Below, piece by piece: positions 16,726 to 24,726 of a DNA stretch of 53,970 nt. The translations under genes and the position numbers were made by a program. The stretch covers positions 1 through 53,970 of the forward strand of contig CANKWR010000008.1 of assembly GCA_947487525.1 (NCBI GenBank), in the 5' to 3' direction. Under the pieces are notes generated by a model that saw only the letters and a program-made list of their open reading frames with translations, searched no databases and was not told the origin of the DNA. Every line of letters starts with the position of its first letter. Positions within the stretch are counted from its first letter, which is position 1. This DNA comes from Bacteroidota bacterium. GTDB taxonomy: Bacteria; Bacteroidota; Bacteroidia; Chitinophagales; Chitinophagaceae.

Positions 16726-18054
16726 ATGTTTAATAGTCTTAGTGAAAAATTAGAGTCAGCGTTCAAGCACTTAAAAGGTCAAGCACGTATCAATGATTTG
16801 AACGTAGCCAATACCTTAAAAGATATTAGAAAAGCATTGCTAGATGCCGATGTGAATTTTAAAATTGCGAAAGAATTTACAGACACCATCAAGGAAAAAG
16901 CCATTGGCGAAAAAGTAATCAATGCCATTAGTCCAGGCCAGTTAATGGTTAAAATTGTACAGGATGAATTAACAGCATTGATGGGCGCTGAAGCCACTCC
17001 ATTAAATTTAAATGGAAATCCAACGGTGATATTAGTAGCAGGTTTGCAAGGTAGTGGTAAAACTACTTTTTCTGGAAAACTAGCCACCTATTTAAAGGCA
17101 CAGAAAAAAGCACCATTGTTAGTGGCTGCGGACATTTATCGTCCTGCTGCCATGGATCAATTAACTGTTTTAGCAGAACAAATTGGCGTAGATATTTTTG
17201 TAGAAAGAGAAAATAAAAATGCAGTCTCTATTGCGCAAAACGCAATTGCCTATGCAAAACAAAATAATAAAAATGTAATTATCATAGATACTGCAGGTCG
17301 TTTAGCAGTAGACGAAGAAATGATGAATGAGGTTGCTAATATTAAAAGTGCTATTCAGCCGCAAGAAATTTTATTTGTTGTGGATTCAATGACAGGGCAG
17401 GATGCAGTCAATACAGCAAAGGCCTTTAACGATCGATTGGATTTTACGGGAGTGGTATTAACTAAGTTGGATGGGGATACAAGAGGAGGTGCTGCATTGA
17501 GTATTAAGTACATTGTGAATAAGCCAATTAAGTTTATGAGCAGTGGGGAGAAAATGGATACTTTGGATGTTTTTTATCCAGAGCGTATGGCCCAAAGAAT
17601 TTTAGGAATGGGTGATATTACTTCCTTGGTAGAAAAAGCACAAGCACAATATGATGAAGATGCCGCCAAAAAATTAGAGAAAAAAATTCGTAAAAATCAA
17701 TTTGATTTTGATGACTTCCTAACGCAGATTCACCAGATAAAAAAGATGGGTAATTTAAAGGATTTGATGGGAATGATTCCGGGTATGGGCAAGAGTTTAA
17801 AAGACGTAGATATTAAAGACGATGCTTTTAAGGGAGTGGAAGCCATTATACAATCGATGACCATGTTGGAAAGAAGAAATCCGGATATGTTGACGCCAAG
17901 CCGCAAGCAAAGAATTGCCAACGGATCTGGAAAAAATATTGCAGAAATCAATGCTTTTATGAAGCAATTTGATCAAATGAAGCAGATGATGAAAATGATG
18001 AATGGCCCAATGGGGGCTGCCATGGCAAGTAAAATGCCTGGAATGAGGAAATAA
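16726..18054 (+). CDS. ffh: Signal recognition particle protein Ffh
   Basis: Ffh binds signal sequences and the SRP RNA and, with FtsY, delivers ribosomes to the membrane. The 442-residue protein has the N domain (residues 1-85), the GTPase domain with P-loop GLQGSGKTTFSGKLA near 106, DIYRPAAMDQL near 134, the IIDTAGRL segment near 190 and TKLDGDTRGGAALS near 245, and the methionine-rich M domain from about 300 (KQMMKMMNGPMGAAMASKMPG at the tail, cited in part). Length is typical. A strong promoter precedes it. I looked for an SRP RNA gene nearby and did not see one. Confidence 0.97.
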   Translation: MFNSLSEKLESAFKHLKGQARINDLNVANTLKDIRKALLDADVNFKIAKEFTDTIKEKAIGEKVINAISPGQLMVKIVQDELTALMGAEATPLNLNGNPTVILVAGLQGSGKTTFSGKLATYLKAQKKAPLLVAADIYRPAAMDQLTVLAEQIGVDIFVERENKNAVSIAQNAIAYAKQNNKNVIIIDTAGRLAVDEEMMNEVANIKSAIQPQEILFVVDSMTGQDAVNTAKAFNDRLDFTGVVLTKLDGDTRGGAALSIKYIVNKPIKFMSSGEKMDTLDVFYPERMAQRILGMGDITSLVEKAQAQYDEDAAKKLEKKIRKNQFDFDDFLTQIHQIKKMGNLKDLMGMIPGMGKSLKDVDIKDDAFKGVEAIIQSMTMLERRNPDMLTPSRKQRIANGSGKNIAEINAFMKQFDQMKQMMKMMNGPMGAAMASKMPGMRK

Positions 18055-18134
18055 GGAGTCGTGTAATTTTTACAACTTATTGAAAATCAATGATTATTAA
18101 CAGGTTTACTTCCGAATACCTTGGTTTTTTTGGG

Positions 18135-18161
18135 TTGTTTCATCCCTTTCTATTATCTTTG
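18135..18161 (+). promoter_or_regulatory. Promoter of rpsP
   Basis: TATCTTTG at 18154-18161 is an exact -7 element; a TTG at 18135-18137 gives a 16-base spacer, a little short. The rpsP ATG is at 18205, so the leader would be near 35-40 bases. The position argues against the longer in-frame start at 18121. Confidence 0.5.
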
Positions 18162-18204
18162 CGCCTCAACCTTATTTGTTAACGCCTATAAATTTCTATT
18201 TAAA

Positions 18205-18813
18205 ATGGCAGTAAAGATCAGACTACAGCGTCATGGTAGTAAAAAAAGACCTTTCTACTTTATAGTAGTGGCCGACGGACGCGCACCAAGAGATGGTAAA
18301 TTCATCCAAAAAATTGGTACTTACAATCCTTTAACAGTTCCTGCGACAATCGAATTAGATCGTCAAAAAGCGTTAGAGTGGTTAAACAAAGGTGCTCAAC
18401 CTACAGACACCGTTCACAGAATTTTATCATTCAAAGGGGTGCTTTATTTGAAACACTTATTACGTGGTGTTAAATTAGGCTTATTTGATGATGCGACAGC
18501 AATGGCTAAGTTCCAAACTTGGTATGCTGAGCATGAGTCACAAGTAGCTTCTAAGACAGATGCACACAAAAAAGCACAAGCTGCTAAAAAAGTGTACGTA
18601 CCTGTTGTAAAGAAAGTTGCTGAGCCAGTTGCGGAAGAAGTTGCGACAGCAACTGATGCAAGCGAACCAGTATCTACTGAGGAAGTTGCTCCAGAAGCTC
18701 CGGCTGCAGAAGAAGTTGCGACAGCAACTGATGCAAGCGAAACAGTAGTTGCTCCAGCTACAGAAGCTGCTGCTGAGGAAGAAGTTGCGAAAGCAACTGA
18801 TGCAGCGGAATAA
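18205..18813 (+). CDS. rpsP: 30S ribosomal protein S16 with long acidic C-terminal tail
   Basis: The ATG at 18205 gives [31 protein letters not shown], the S16 core, cited here only as [18 protein letters not shown] (residues 1-18). S16 is needed for assembly of the 30S subunit. The core ends around residue 90; the total is 202 residues. The extension has a Lys/Ala stretch ([17 protein letters not shown]) then an acidic Ala/Glu/Thr tail with three copies of the unit EEVAxATDAxE. S16 is about 80-90 residues in most bacteria; extended forms are usual in Bacteroidota, and the repeated tail here is long. The frame is open upstream to 18121 but the promoter lies inside that part. Confidence 0.93.
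   Translation: MAVKIRLQRHGSKKRPFYFIVVADGRAPRDGKFIQKIGTYNPLTVPATIELDRQKALEWLNKGAQPTDTVHRILSFKGVLYLKHLLRGVKLGLFDDATAMAKFQTWYAEHESQVASKTDAHKKAQAAKKVYVPVVKKVAEPVAEEVATATDASEPVSTEEVAPEAPAAEEVATATDASETVVAPATEAAAEEEVAKATDAAE
18631..18810 (+). repeat. Three 36-base in-frame repeats in the rpsP tail
   Basis: Copies at 18631-18666, 18706-18741 and 18775-18810. The first two differ at one base; the third has a few changes. They encode E-E-V-A-(T/K)-A-T-D-A-(S/A)-E. As they stay in frame they look like products of repeat expansion in a disordered tail. Confidence 0.8.
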
Positions 18814-18850
18814 GCTGCTTCGCAGTAGTTAACACTATTAAAATAGCTTT

Positions 18851-18887
18851 AAAAGCCCCGGTTTCCTTTTGGAAGCTGGGGTTTTTT
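18851..18887 (+). terminator. Rho-independent terminator after rpsP
   Basis: GCCCCGGTTTCC, loop TTTT, GGAAGCTGGGGT, then six Ts: a continuous stem with two G-T pairs and a T run. It separates rpsP from rimM, which has its own promoter. Confidence 0.8.
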
Positions 18888-18914
18888 ATGAATATGAATT
18901 CCTAGTAATTTAAG

Positions 18915-18922
18915 TAAATTTG
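18915..18922 (+). promoter_or_regulatory. -7 promoter element (TAAATTTG) immediately before rimM
   Basis: TAAATTTG fits TAnnTTTG, and only three bases (CGC) separate it from the rimM ATG at 18926. The transcript would be nearly leaderless. Confidence 0.5.
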
Positions 18923-18925
18923 CGC

Positions 18926-19453
18926 ATGAGTGAATATATCCATATTGGAAAATTGGTTGCGCCGCATGGCGTTGCGGGATTGGTGATTTTAGAACATGCA
19001 TTGGGGAAGCCAATTCATTTTAAAGGAGTAGACGCTTTATTTGTAGAGCAAAAAGCAGGCAGTTTTATTCCATATTTTATTGAATCGGCAAATGCTAAAA
19101 CGGAAACGATTACGCATTTGCAAATTGAAGGAGTGAATACAAGAGAAGGGGCTAATTTTTTGACAGGGAAAAAAGTTTGGTTGCCACAAGCGGATTTTCA
19201 AAAAATGGTGGAGAAGAATTCTCCATTGGCTTTATTGGGTTATATGGTTCAGGAAGCAGGCAAGGATATTGGCATTATTCAGGAAGTGATTGAACAACCG
19301 CATCAATTAATGGTGACCATCTTATACAAGGGGCAGGAAGCCTATATTCCCTTACATGAGGAAAGTTTGAAGGGAGTGAATCATACAAAAAAAATAGTAG
19401 TGGTGGAGCTTCCCGATGGTTTATTGGATTTATACACTGAGCCTACAGACTAG
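18926..19453 (+). CDS. rimM: Ribosome maturation factor RimM
   Basis: RimM binds S19 and helps mature the 30S head. The 175-residue protein shows the N-terminal beta-barrel start YIHIGKLVAPHGVAGLV and the PRC-barrel C-terminal half (GYMVQEAGKDIGIIQEV, then YIPLHEESLKGVNHTKK and VVELPDGLLDLY). A TTG two codons upstream (18920) is in frame, but it lies inside the promoter element, so the ATG at 18926 is preferred. It is convergent with the RluA-family gene (54 bases, no clear terminator). Confidence 0.94.
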   Translation: MSEYIHIGKLVAPHGVAGLVILEHALGKPIHFKGVDALFVEQKAGSFIPYFIESANAKTETITHLQIEGVNTREGANFLTGKKVWLPQADFQKMVEKNSPLALLGYMVQEAGKDIGIIQEVIEQPHQLMVTILYKGQEAYIPLHEESLKGVNHTKKIVVVELPDGLLDLYTEPTD

Positions 19454-19507
19454 CTTTTCCCAATATTAAATTCGATTAAAAATTACTGCATCCTCTTTGG
19501 AAAAAAA

Positions 19508-20215
19508 TTATGCGTTCCATTTTTCCAACTGCTTTAATGTCGCAGTTAAATCTTTAGGCAAAGGGGCTTCCAAAAGGAGCTCCTTTCCTTTGTACTCAAA
19601 TTGAACACTGGCGGCATGTAATGCTTGCCTTCCCATAAGTGGGCGTTCTTCTTCTTCGACTTTAGCTAGCTTAAAATTTTTCTTTTTGATGCTAGACAAT
19701 TTTAATTTTTCTCCATCGCCATACAAATCATCGGATACAATAGGATGTCCAATATGTTTTGCGTGTACCCTAATTTGATGTGTACGACCAGTGTGAATTT
19801 GAAAACTAACCCAAGCATATTGCTTAAAATATTTTACAACCTCATAGCTGGTTTTTGATTCCTTTCCTTTTGCATGTATCATCATGTAGCCCTTTTTAAT
19901 AGGATGCTCCATCATGTTTTCTTCTACCATGCCTGCTTGTTGCGGACGGCCATTCACCAATCCAACATATTTTTTAACTATGGATCTGCCTTCAAATATT
20001 TCACTGAGCAGTTTATGAGACTCGGCATTTTTTGCAAAAATAATTAAGCCACTTGTGTGTTGGTCCAAGCGATGCACCGTAAAAATGTTGCCGAATTTTT
20101 CTTGTAATAAAGATTTAACTGAACCCTCTTTTCCAAAACGGTCGGGAATACTTAACAAGCCAGCTGGCTTATTAAGTACAATCATATCCTCGTCTTCAAA
20201 TAATATATCTAGCAT
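19508..20215 (-). CDS. RluA-family pseudouridine synthase
   Basis: A 235-residue enzyme that isomerises uridine in rRNA or tRNA. The catalytic motif VHRLDQHTSGLIIFAK (Asp in HRLD) lies near residue 47, and GRTHQIRVHAKHIGHPIVSDDLYG follows near 145 (cited as GRTHQIRVHAKHIGHP). There is no S4 domain, as in RluA/RluE-like short members. The target base is not determinable. It begins 47 bases beyond the stop of the neighbouring RluB-like gene, same strand. Confidence 0.92.
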   Translation of the reverse strand: MLDILFEDEDMIVLNKPAGLLSIPDRFGKEGSVKSLLQEKFGNIFTVHRLDQHTSGLIIFAKNAESHKLLSEIFEGRSIVKKYVGLVNGRPQQAGMVEENMMEHPIKKGYMMIHAKGKESKTSYEVVKYFKQYAWVSFQIHTGRTHQIRVHAKHIGHPIVSDDLYGDGEKLKLSSIKKKNFKLAKVEEEERPLMGRQALHAASVQFEYKGKELLLEAPLPKDLTATLKQLEKWNA

Positions 20216-20262
20216 CCTTGTGTAAATTAGGGGATCTAATGAGTTAGCTATGTAATCGTTAA

Positions 20263-21438
20263 TTACTTAGCTGCTTTACGGGTAAATGATTTGTTCAAAA
20301 ATTTAAGTAAACGCACTTCTTTCTCACTTAAAAATCTCCACTTACCGCGGTCTACATTTTTCTTAGTGAGGTTCGCAAACATGACTCTATCTAAATGCCT
20401 TACGTCATATCCTAAGTGTTCAAATATCCTTCGTACAATTCTATTTCGTCCACTATGAATTTCAATACCAATGACGTCTCTTTCTTTACCAACATAACTC
20501 ACTGCATCGGCAGCAATAAATCCGTCTTCTAAGGTTACACCTGCTGCAATCGCTTCCATATCGGCTTTCGTTACCGGCTTATCTAAAGTTACTACGTATA
20601 TTTTTTTAATCTCGTAAGAAGGATTCGTTAACTTTTGAGCTAAATCGCCATCATTGGTCAACATTAAAACGCCTGTTGTATTTCTGTCCAAACGACCCAC
20701 TGGGAACATTCTTTGGGTGGTGGCATTTTTTATGATATCCAATACCGTTTTTCTTCCTTCAGGGTCATTTGCGGTACAGATATAGTCCTTTGGCTTGTTT
20801 AATAAAATATATACCGGAGTTACTTGTAGTTGTAATACTTTTCCTTTTAGTCGGACTACATCCTTGTATTGTACCTTATAGCCTGGCTCTAAAACAGTAT
20901 CCCCATTTACGGTAATACTTCCTGCTTTAACTAATTCTGCTGCTTCGCGACGTCCACAGGTTCCTGCGTGTGCGATATACTTATTCAATGGCATTTGTTC
21001 GTAAGGAAGGTCATCACTTGCATTTACTTTTCCAATGCTAGCGGTTCTTTTTGCATCTGCCTTATCCATGGATGCTGGGGTTCTTTTACTGGCAGCTAAA
21101 CGCGGTGATCCAACACCGGACCCTCTTTTTATTTCACCATATTTTGCAGGGATATCGTCTGTCGCTTTTTTGGGTGCTGATTTCGCTCTTAATGGAATAG
21201 AATATTTTGGAGGTCCAGTAACATAATCCTTTTTAGCATAGCCGCCTTTTTTGTTGTTGCCAACTGGCTCAACCGCAATCCCTTTTGCAATGTCTTTTTT
21301 TCTTTGACGTGCAGCTTCGCCTGCAGCCCTTGAATCGGCTTTTGCTTTTTTCTTTTCTTGTCTATATTCTTCTTTAACTGCGCTTCCTTTTTTCTTATTG
21401 GCAAATTTGTCAAAGTTATCTGATCTCTTTTTGTTCAT
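20263..21438 (-). CDS. RsuA/RluB/RluE-family pseudouridine synthase with long basic N-terminal extension
   Basis: Residues about 150-210 form an S4 RNA-binding domain (LNKYIAHAGTCGRREAAELV), and residues 210-375 the catalytic domain: YILLNKPKDYICTANDP and FPVGRLDRNTTGVLMLTND, with the catalytic Asp in GRLD. This layout fits RluB (23S U2605) or a close relative. The first 140 or so residues are lysine/arginine-rich, low in hydrophobic residues and predicted disordered (KKKGSAVKEEYRQEKKKAKA and so on); they may add RNA contacts. Such extensions are frequent in Bacteroidota members. It starts 31 bases after the rlmN stop. Confidence 0.9.
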   Translation of the reverse strand: MNKKRSDNFDKFANKKKGSAVKEEYRQEKKKAKADSRAAGEAARQRKKDIAKGIAVEPVGNNKKGGYAKKDYVTGPPKYSIPLRAKSAPKKATDDIPAKYGEIKRGSGVGSPRLAASKRTPASMDKADAKRTASIGKVNASDDLPYEQMPLNKYIAHAGTCGRREAAELVKAGSITVNGDTVLEPGYKVQYKDVVRLKGKVLQLQVTPVYILLNKPKDYICTANDPEGRKTVLDIIKNATTQRMFPVGRLDRNTTGVLMLTNDGDLAQKLTNPSYEIKKIYVVTLDKPVTKADMEAIAAGVTLEDGFIAADAVSYVGKERDVIGIEIHSGRNRIVRRIFEHLGYDVRHLDRVMFANLTKKNVDRGKWRFLSEKEVRLLKFLNKSFTRKAAK

Positions 21439-21469
21439 GCGCCTAATTAATTATATTATAATCGCTGGA

Positions 21470-22513
21470 TTATCCTTTATTGGCTAATTGTCCACAAGCT
21501 GCATCAATATCCTTGCCCCTGCTACGTCTTACTCTTACGTTGACCCTGTTTTTTTGTAAAATTTCAACAAAACGCTCAAAGCCATCTTCGTCCGGTTTGT
21601 CAAATCCGAAATGATCCACTGCATTGTATTCAATCACATTGATTAAATCGGCAGGGACCTGACGATATATTTTAGTAAGCTCTTCGGCATCTTTTTCAGA
21701 ATCATTAAAGTCTTTAAATAAAATATATTCAAATGAAATTTCTGTCCCTGTTTTCTTATAAAAATAATTTAACGCTTCAATCAATGATTTGATATTGTTG
21801 CTTTCATTAATTGGCATTACTTCATTACGCTTTTTATCATTTGGCGCATGTAATGAAACTGCTAATTTAAATTTAACACCATCGTCCCCTAATTGTCTAA
21901 TTTGTTTCACCAAACCTGCAGTGGAAACAATAATACGTTTTGGACTCATAAATAGGCCATCAGGAGAAGTGATTTTCTCTATCGCTTTTAAAACATTATG
22001 GTAGTTCATCAATGGTTCCCCCATCCCCATAAATACAATATTGCTCAAATGCTTTTCGTGGGCAGCTTCGCTTTGTTGATTGATATAAACTACCTGATCA
22101 TATATCTCATCAAAATTCAAATTTCGCTTACGATCCATGGTGCCGGTTGCACAAAACTTGCAACTTAAGCTACAACCAATTTGAGAGGATACACAAGCGG
22201 TTTTTCGCTCACTGGTTGGAATTAAAACACCTTCAATCATATGATCATCAAAAGTGCGAAACCTTGTTTTTAAGGTGCCGTCCTCACTTTGTTGGGTGGT
22301 ATCAATTTGCAAAGCAGGGAAGCTAAAGTGTTCCACCAACTGCTTTCTTAGATCCTTGCTTAAGTCGGTCATTTCGTCAAAGCTATGGGCATGCTTTTGC
22401 CATAACCATTCTACAATTTGTTTTACCCTAAAAGGCCTCTCGCCCACATTTGCGATAAAGCGTTCAATTTCAGACACTTCCACGTGTCGTATATTCGGTC
22501 TAGTCTTCTCCAT
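21470..22513 (-). CDS. rlmN: Dual-specificity 23S rRNA/tRNA adenine C2-methyltransferase
   Basis: RlmN is a radical-SAM enzyme that methylates C2 of A2503 in 23S rRNA and A37 in some tRNAs. The 347-residue protein has the CxxxCxxC motif in QIGCSLSCKFCATGTM (around residue 115), the conserved NIVFMGMGEPLMN segment and, near the C-terminus, the second catalytic cysteine in IDAACGQLA. Length is typical. A -7 element sits four bases before the ATG. Confidence 0.96.
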   Translation of the reverse strand: MEKTRPNIRHVEVSEIERFIANVGERPFRVKQIVEWLWQKHAHSFDEMTDLSKDLRKQLVEHFSFPALQIDTTQQSEDGTLKTRFRTFDDHMIEGVLIPTSERKTACVSSQIGCSLSCKFCATGTMDRKRNLNFDEIYDQVVYINQQSEAAHEKHLSNIVFMGMGEPLMNYHNVLKAIEKITSPDGLFMSPKRIIVSTAGLVKQIRQLGDDGVKFKLAVSLHAPNDKKRNEVMPINESNNIKSLIEALNYFYKKTGTEISFEYILFKDFNDSEKDAEELTKIYRQVPADLINVIEYNAVDHFGFDKPDEDGFERFVEILQKNRVNVRVRRSRGKDIDAACGQLANKG

Positions 22514-22517
22514 AATG

Positions 22518-22525
22518 CAAAGATA
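22518..22525 (-). promoter_or_regulatory. -7 promoter element (TATCTTTG) immediately before rlmN
   Basis: The minus strand reads TATCTTTG, then CATT, then the ATG of rlmN. Exact match to TAnnTTTG; a leaderless or near-leaderless transcript is expected. Confidence 0.5.
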
Positions 22526-22607
22526 CTTGATACAATTTGTTTCCTTTTATTTCTTTTTTGCGGGGTCAAAAAAACACTTTACATTCATTCTCTAAAAAAA
22601 AGACAAA

Positions 22608-22997
22608 ATGAAAAAATTGATATTATCTATGGTGGTGGTACTTGGTTTTATGACTGCAGTAAATGCACAGTCTAATCCGTTGAAGGATTATTTAGGAAAG
22701 TATGTATTTGCAGCGGGTAGCCCAATTGCAGAGGCAATGGTTGAAGTGGAAGATACTACTTTAAAAGTATCAAGTCCAATGGGCAGTTTTATGTTAGAAA
22801 AGAAAGGGTCTGATACTTTTTATTTAGCTGCCTATGATGCATTTGTAATTTTTAAGAGAGCAGCAAATAAAAATGTTGAATCAGTTTCAATTTCTGTACA
22901 AGGAATGGAGCTTGTTGGTACAAAAGAAGGAGCATCTTCAGTTGGAACCAAAGAAGAATTCCATTATCAGGTTTGGGCTGAAAAAGTAGAAAACTAA
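22608..22997 (+). CDS. Small secreted protein of unknown function
   Basis: A 129-residue protein with a clear signal peptide (MKKLILSMVVVLGFMTAVNAQ, cleavage after about residue 20). The mature part is about 108 residues with short beta-strand-like stretches (VEVEDTTLKVSSPMGSFML, FVIFKRA, VESVSISVQGMELVG), so a small lipocalin- or DUF3471-like barrel is possible, but I do not recognise the family with certainty. It is divergent from rlmN and convergent with hisS (4 bases between stops). Probably periplasmic or surface-exposed. Confidence 0.75.
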   Translation: MKKLILSMVVVLGFMTAVNAQSNPLKDYLGKYVFAAGSPIAEAMVEVEDTTLKVSSPMGSFMLEKKGSDTFYLAAYDAFVIFKRAANKNVESVSISVQGMELVGTKEGASSVGTKEEFHYQVWAEKVEN

Positions 22998-23001
22998 ACT
23001 T

Positions 23002-24369
23002 TTAAAATTGGAATCCTGCTAAGTCCGAAAAGGAAATATTCGTTTGTGTGCCGGACGATAAATTTTTAATGGTACACTCTTTTTTACTTACTTCTTCGGT
23101 ACCAATAATAGCAATATAAGGTATTCCTTTTTTCTCTGCATATTTAAATTGCTTGTCAAATTTGCTCTTTTCAGGGTACATTTCACAAGCAATTTTTTTT
23201 GCCCTTAACTCCATCATTTGTCCATAAGCTACTTTAGCTTCGGCTTCACCTAAGTTAAAGAATAACACCTGTGTGGTATGATCAACGCTCGTTGGGAAAA
23301 GATTTTTTTCTTCCATCACATCATAAATGCGATCCACCCCAAAGCTAATGCCCACGCCAGGTATATTGGCTACGCCAAATAAACTTGTTAAATCATTATA
23401 GCGCCCTCCGCCGCCAATACTGCCCATTTGTGCATCTATTGCTTTTACTTCAAATATCAATCCTGTATAATAATTTAAACCTCTTGCTAAAGTAAAATCA
23501 GCCACCAAATATTGGTTCATTCCTGTTGAAATATGATAGTCTAAAACATAATTTAATTCTTCAATTCCCTTTTTCCCATTTTCATTGTCACCTAATAAAT
23601 TAGCAAGTGCATTTATTTTTTCTGCATTGGTTCCACTAATATTTAAATAGCGTTCTACTAAATCCTGTTGCGCAACATTAAAATCTTTATTGTTTAATTC
23701 TTCTTTTACTTTTTCCCAACCAATTTTGTCAAGTTTGTCAATGGCAATGGTTAAGTCAATTAATTTTTCTTCCCCTCCACAAACCTGGGCCAATCCCATT
23801 AAAATTTTTCGGTTGTTTATTTTAATTTCAACTGGCAAATTTAACTGTTCAAATGCTTTTACATATACTGCAATCAAGTCTACTTCGTTGAGTAAACTGT
23901 CACTTCCAACTACATCGGCATCGCATTGGTAAAATTCACGGTATCTTCCTTTTTGAGGTCGGTCGGCTCTCCATACAGGTTGTATTTGATAGCGTTTAAA
24001 TGGGAAGGTCAATTGACCATGGTTCATGGCTACATAGCGGGCAAAAGGGATGGTTAAATCATACCTCAAAGCACGTTCCGTAATAGCGGTACTGTTTTTT
24101 CCTGCCAATACCTTGTCGAGTCCCTCGTCAATTTGCGCCTTTTTTTGTGGGTTGTCTAATCCGTTGTTTAAAATTTTGAAAATCAACTTGTCGCCTTCCT
24201 CTCCATATTTACCCATGAGGGTCTCTAAATTCTCCATGGCAGGTGTTTCCAAGGGTTGAAAACCATAAGTTTCGAATACGGAACGTATTGTTTGAAAGAT
24301 AAATTGACGTTTTTGAACCGTACTTGCATTAAAATCTCTGGTGCCCTGTGGAATGGAAGGTTTGCTCAT
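23002..24369 (-). CDS. hisS: Histidyl-tRNA synthetase
   Basis: A 455-residue class II synthetase. Motif 1 region and ALRYDLTIPFARYVA (residues about 85-100), motif 2 FKRYQIQPVWRADRPQKGRYREF, cited as QPVWRADRPQKGRYREF, then the histidine-specific ARGLNYYTGLIFE and motif 3 GVGISFGVDRIYDV. The C-terminal anticodon-binding domain starts near 360. It stands alone on the minus strand between two plus-strand genes; a TATCTTTA element near 24387-24394 may be its promoter. Confidence 0.96.
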   Translation of the reverse strand: MSKPSIPQGTRDFNASTVQKRQFIFQTIRSVFETYGFQPLETPAMENLETLMGKYGEEGDKLIFKILNNGLDNPQKKAQIDEGLDKVLAGKNSTAITERALRYDLTIPFARYVAMNHGQLTFPFKRYQIQPVWRADRPQKGRYREFYQCDADVVGSDSLLNEVDLIAVYVKAFEQLNLPVEIKINNRKILMGLAQVCGGEEKLIDLTIAIDKLDKIGWEKVKEELNNKDFNVAQQDLVERYLNISGTNAEKINALANLLGDNENGKKGIEELNYVLDYHISTGMNQYLVADFTLARGLNYYTGLIFEVKAIDAQMGSIGGGGRYNDLTSLFGVANIPGVGISFGVDRIYDVMEEKNLFPTSVDHTTQVLFFNLGEAEAKVAYGQMMELRAKKIACEMYPEKSKFDKQFKYAEKKGIPYIAIIGTEEVSKKECTIKNLSSGTQTNISFSDLAGFQF

Positions 24370-24450
24370 GGTTTCGAATTTGACCGTAAAGATAAATTTT
24401 TAAATTCATCCTATATAATTGATTAATTTGCCATTCAAATTACTGTATTC

Positions 24451-24690
24451 ATGTCCGAATTTAACCCCAGAAGAGAAAGGTCCGAAAAAACCTATCGAAT
24501 TTTTAGAAGTATTTATGATTTTACGATGGCAGCACTCATTTTAGGCTGCGGCATTGTCATGTTTGGTGCCAAATACTTTCATTTGGACCAGGTGATTAAT
24601 TTAGACAATGAATGGCGTATTATTTTTGGATGCATGTGTCTTGCTTACGGGGGCTTTAGATTGTATAGAGGCTTTCAAAAAGACTATTAG
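24451..24690 (+). CDS. Small two-helix membrane protein of unknown function
   Basis: A 79-residue protein: a charged N-terminus (NPRRERSEKTYRIFRSIYD), one helix (MAALILGCGIVMFGAKYF, about 27-44), a loop, and a second helix (WRIIFGCMCLAYGGFRLY, about 56-73) followed by a basic tail. No family recognised. Both the ATG position and the codon use fit a real gene; it is 36 bases before the PstS-like gene, so the two are probably co-transcribed with the TPR gene further on. Confidence 0.7.
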   Translation: MSEFNPRRERSEKTYRIFRSIYDFTMAALILGCGIVMFGAKYFHLDQVINLDNEWRIIFGCMCLAYGGFRLYRGFQKDY

Positions 24691-24726
24691 TAAACTGGTT
24701 TTCTTTTCATTTTCAAATTTTATTCT

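Noticed and set aside
18121..18204. A longer S16 starting at 18121
   Set aside because: It contains the promoter (TATCTTTG at 18154-18161), and S16 proteins begin with MAVKIRL, which is at 18205.
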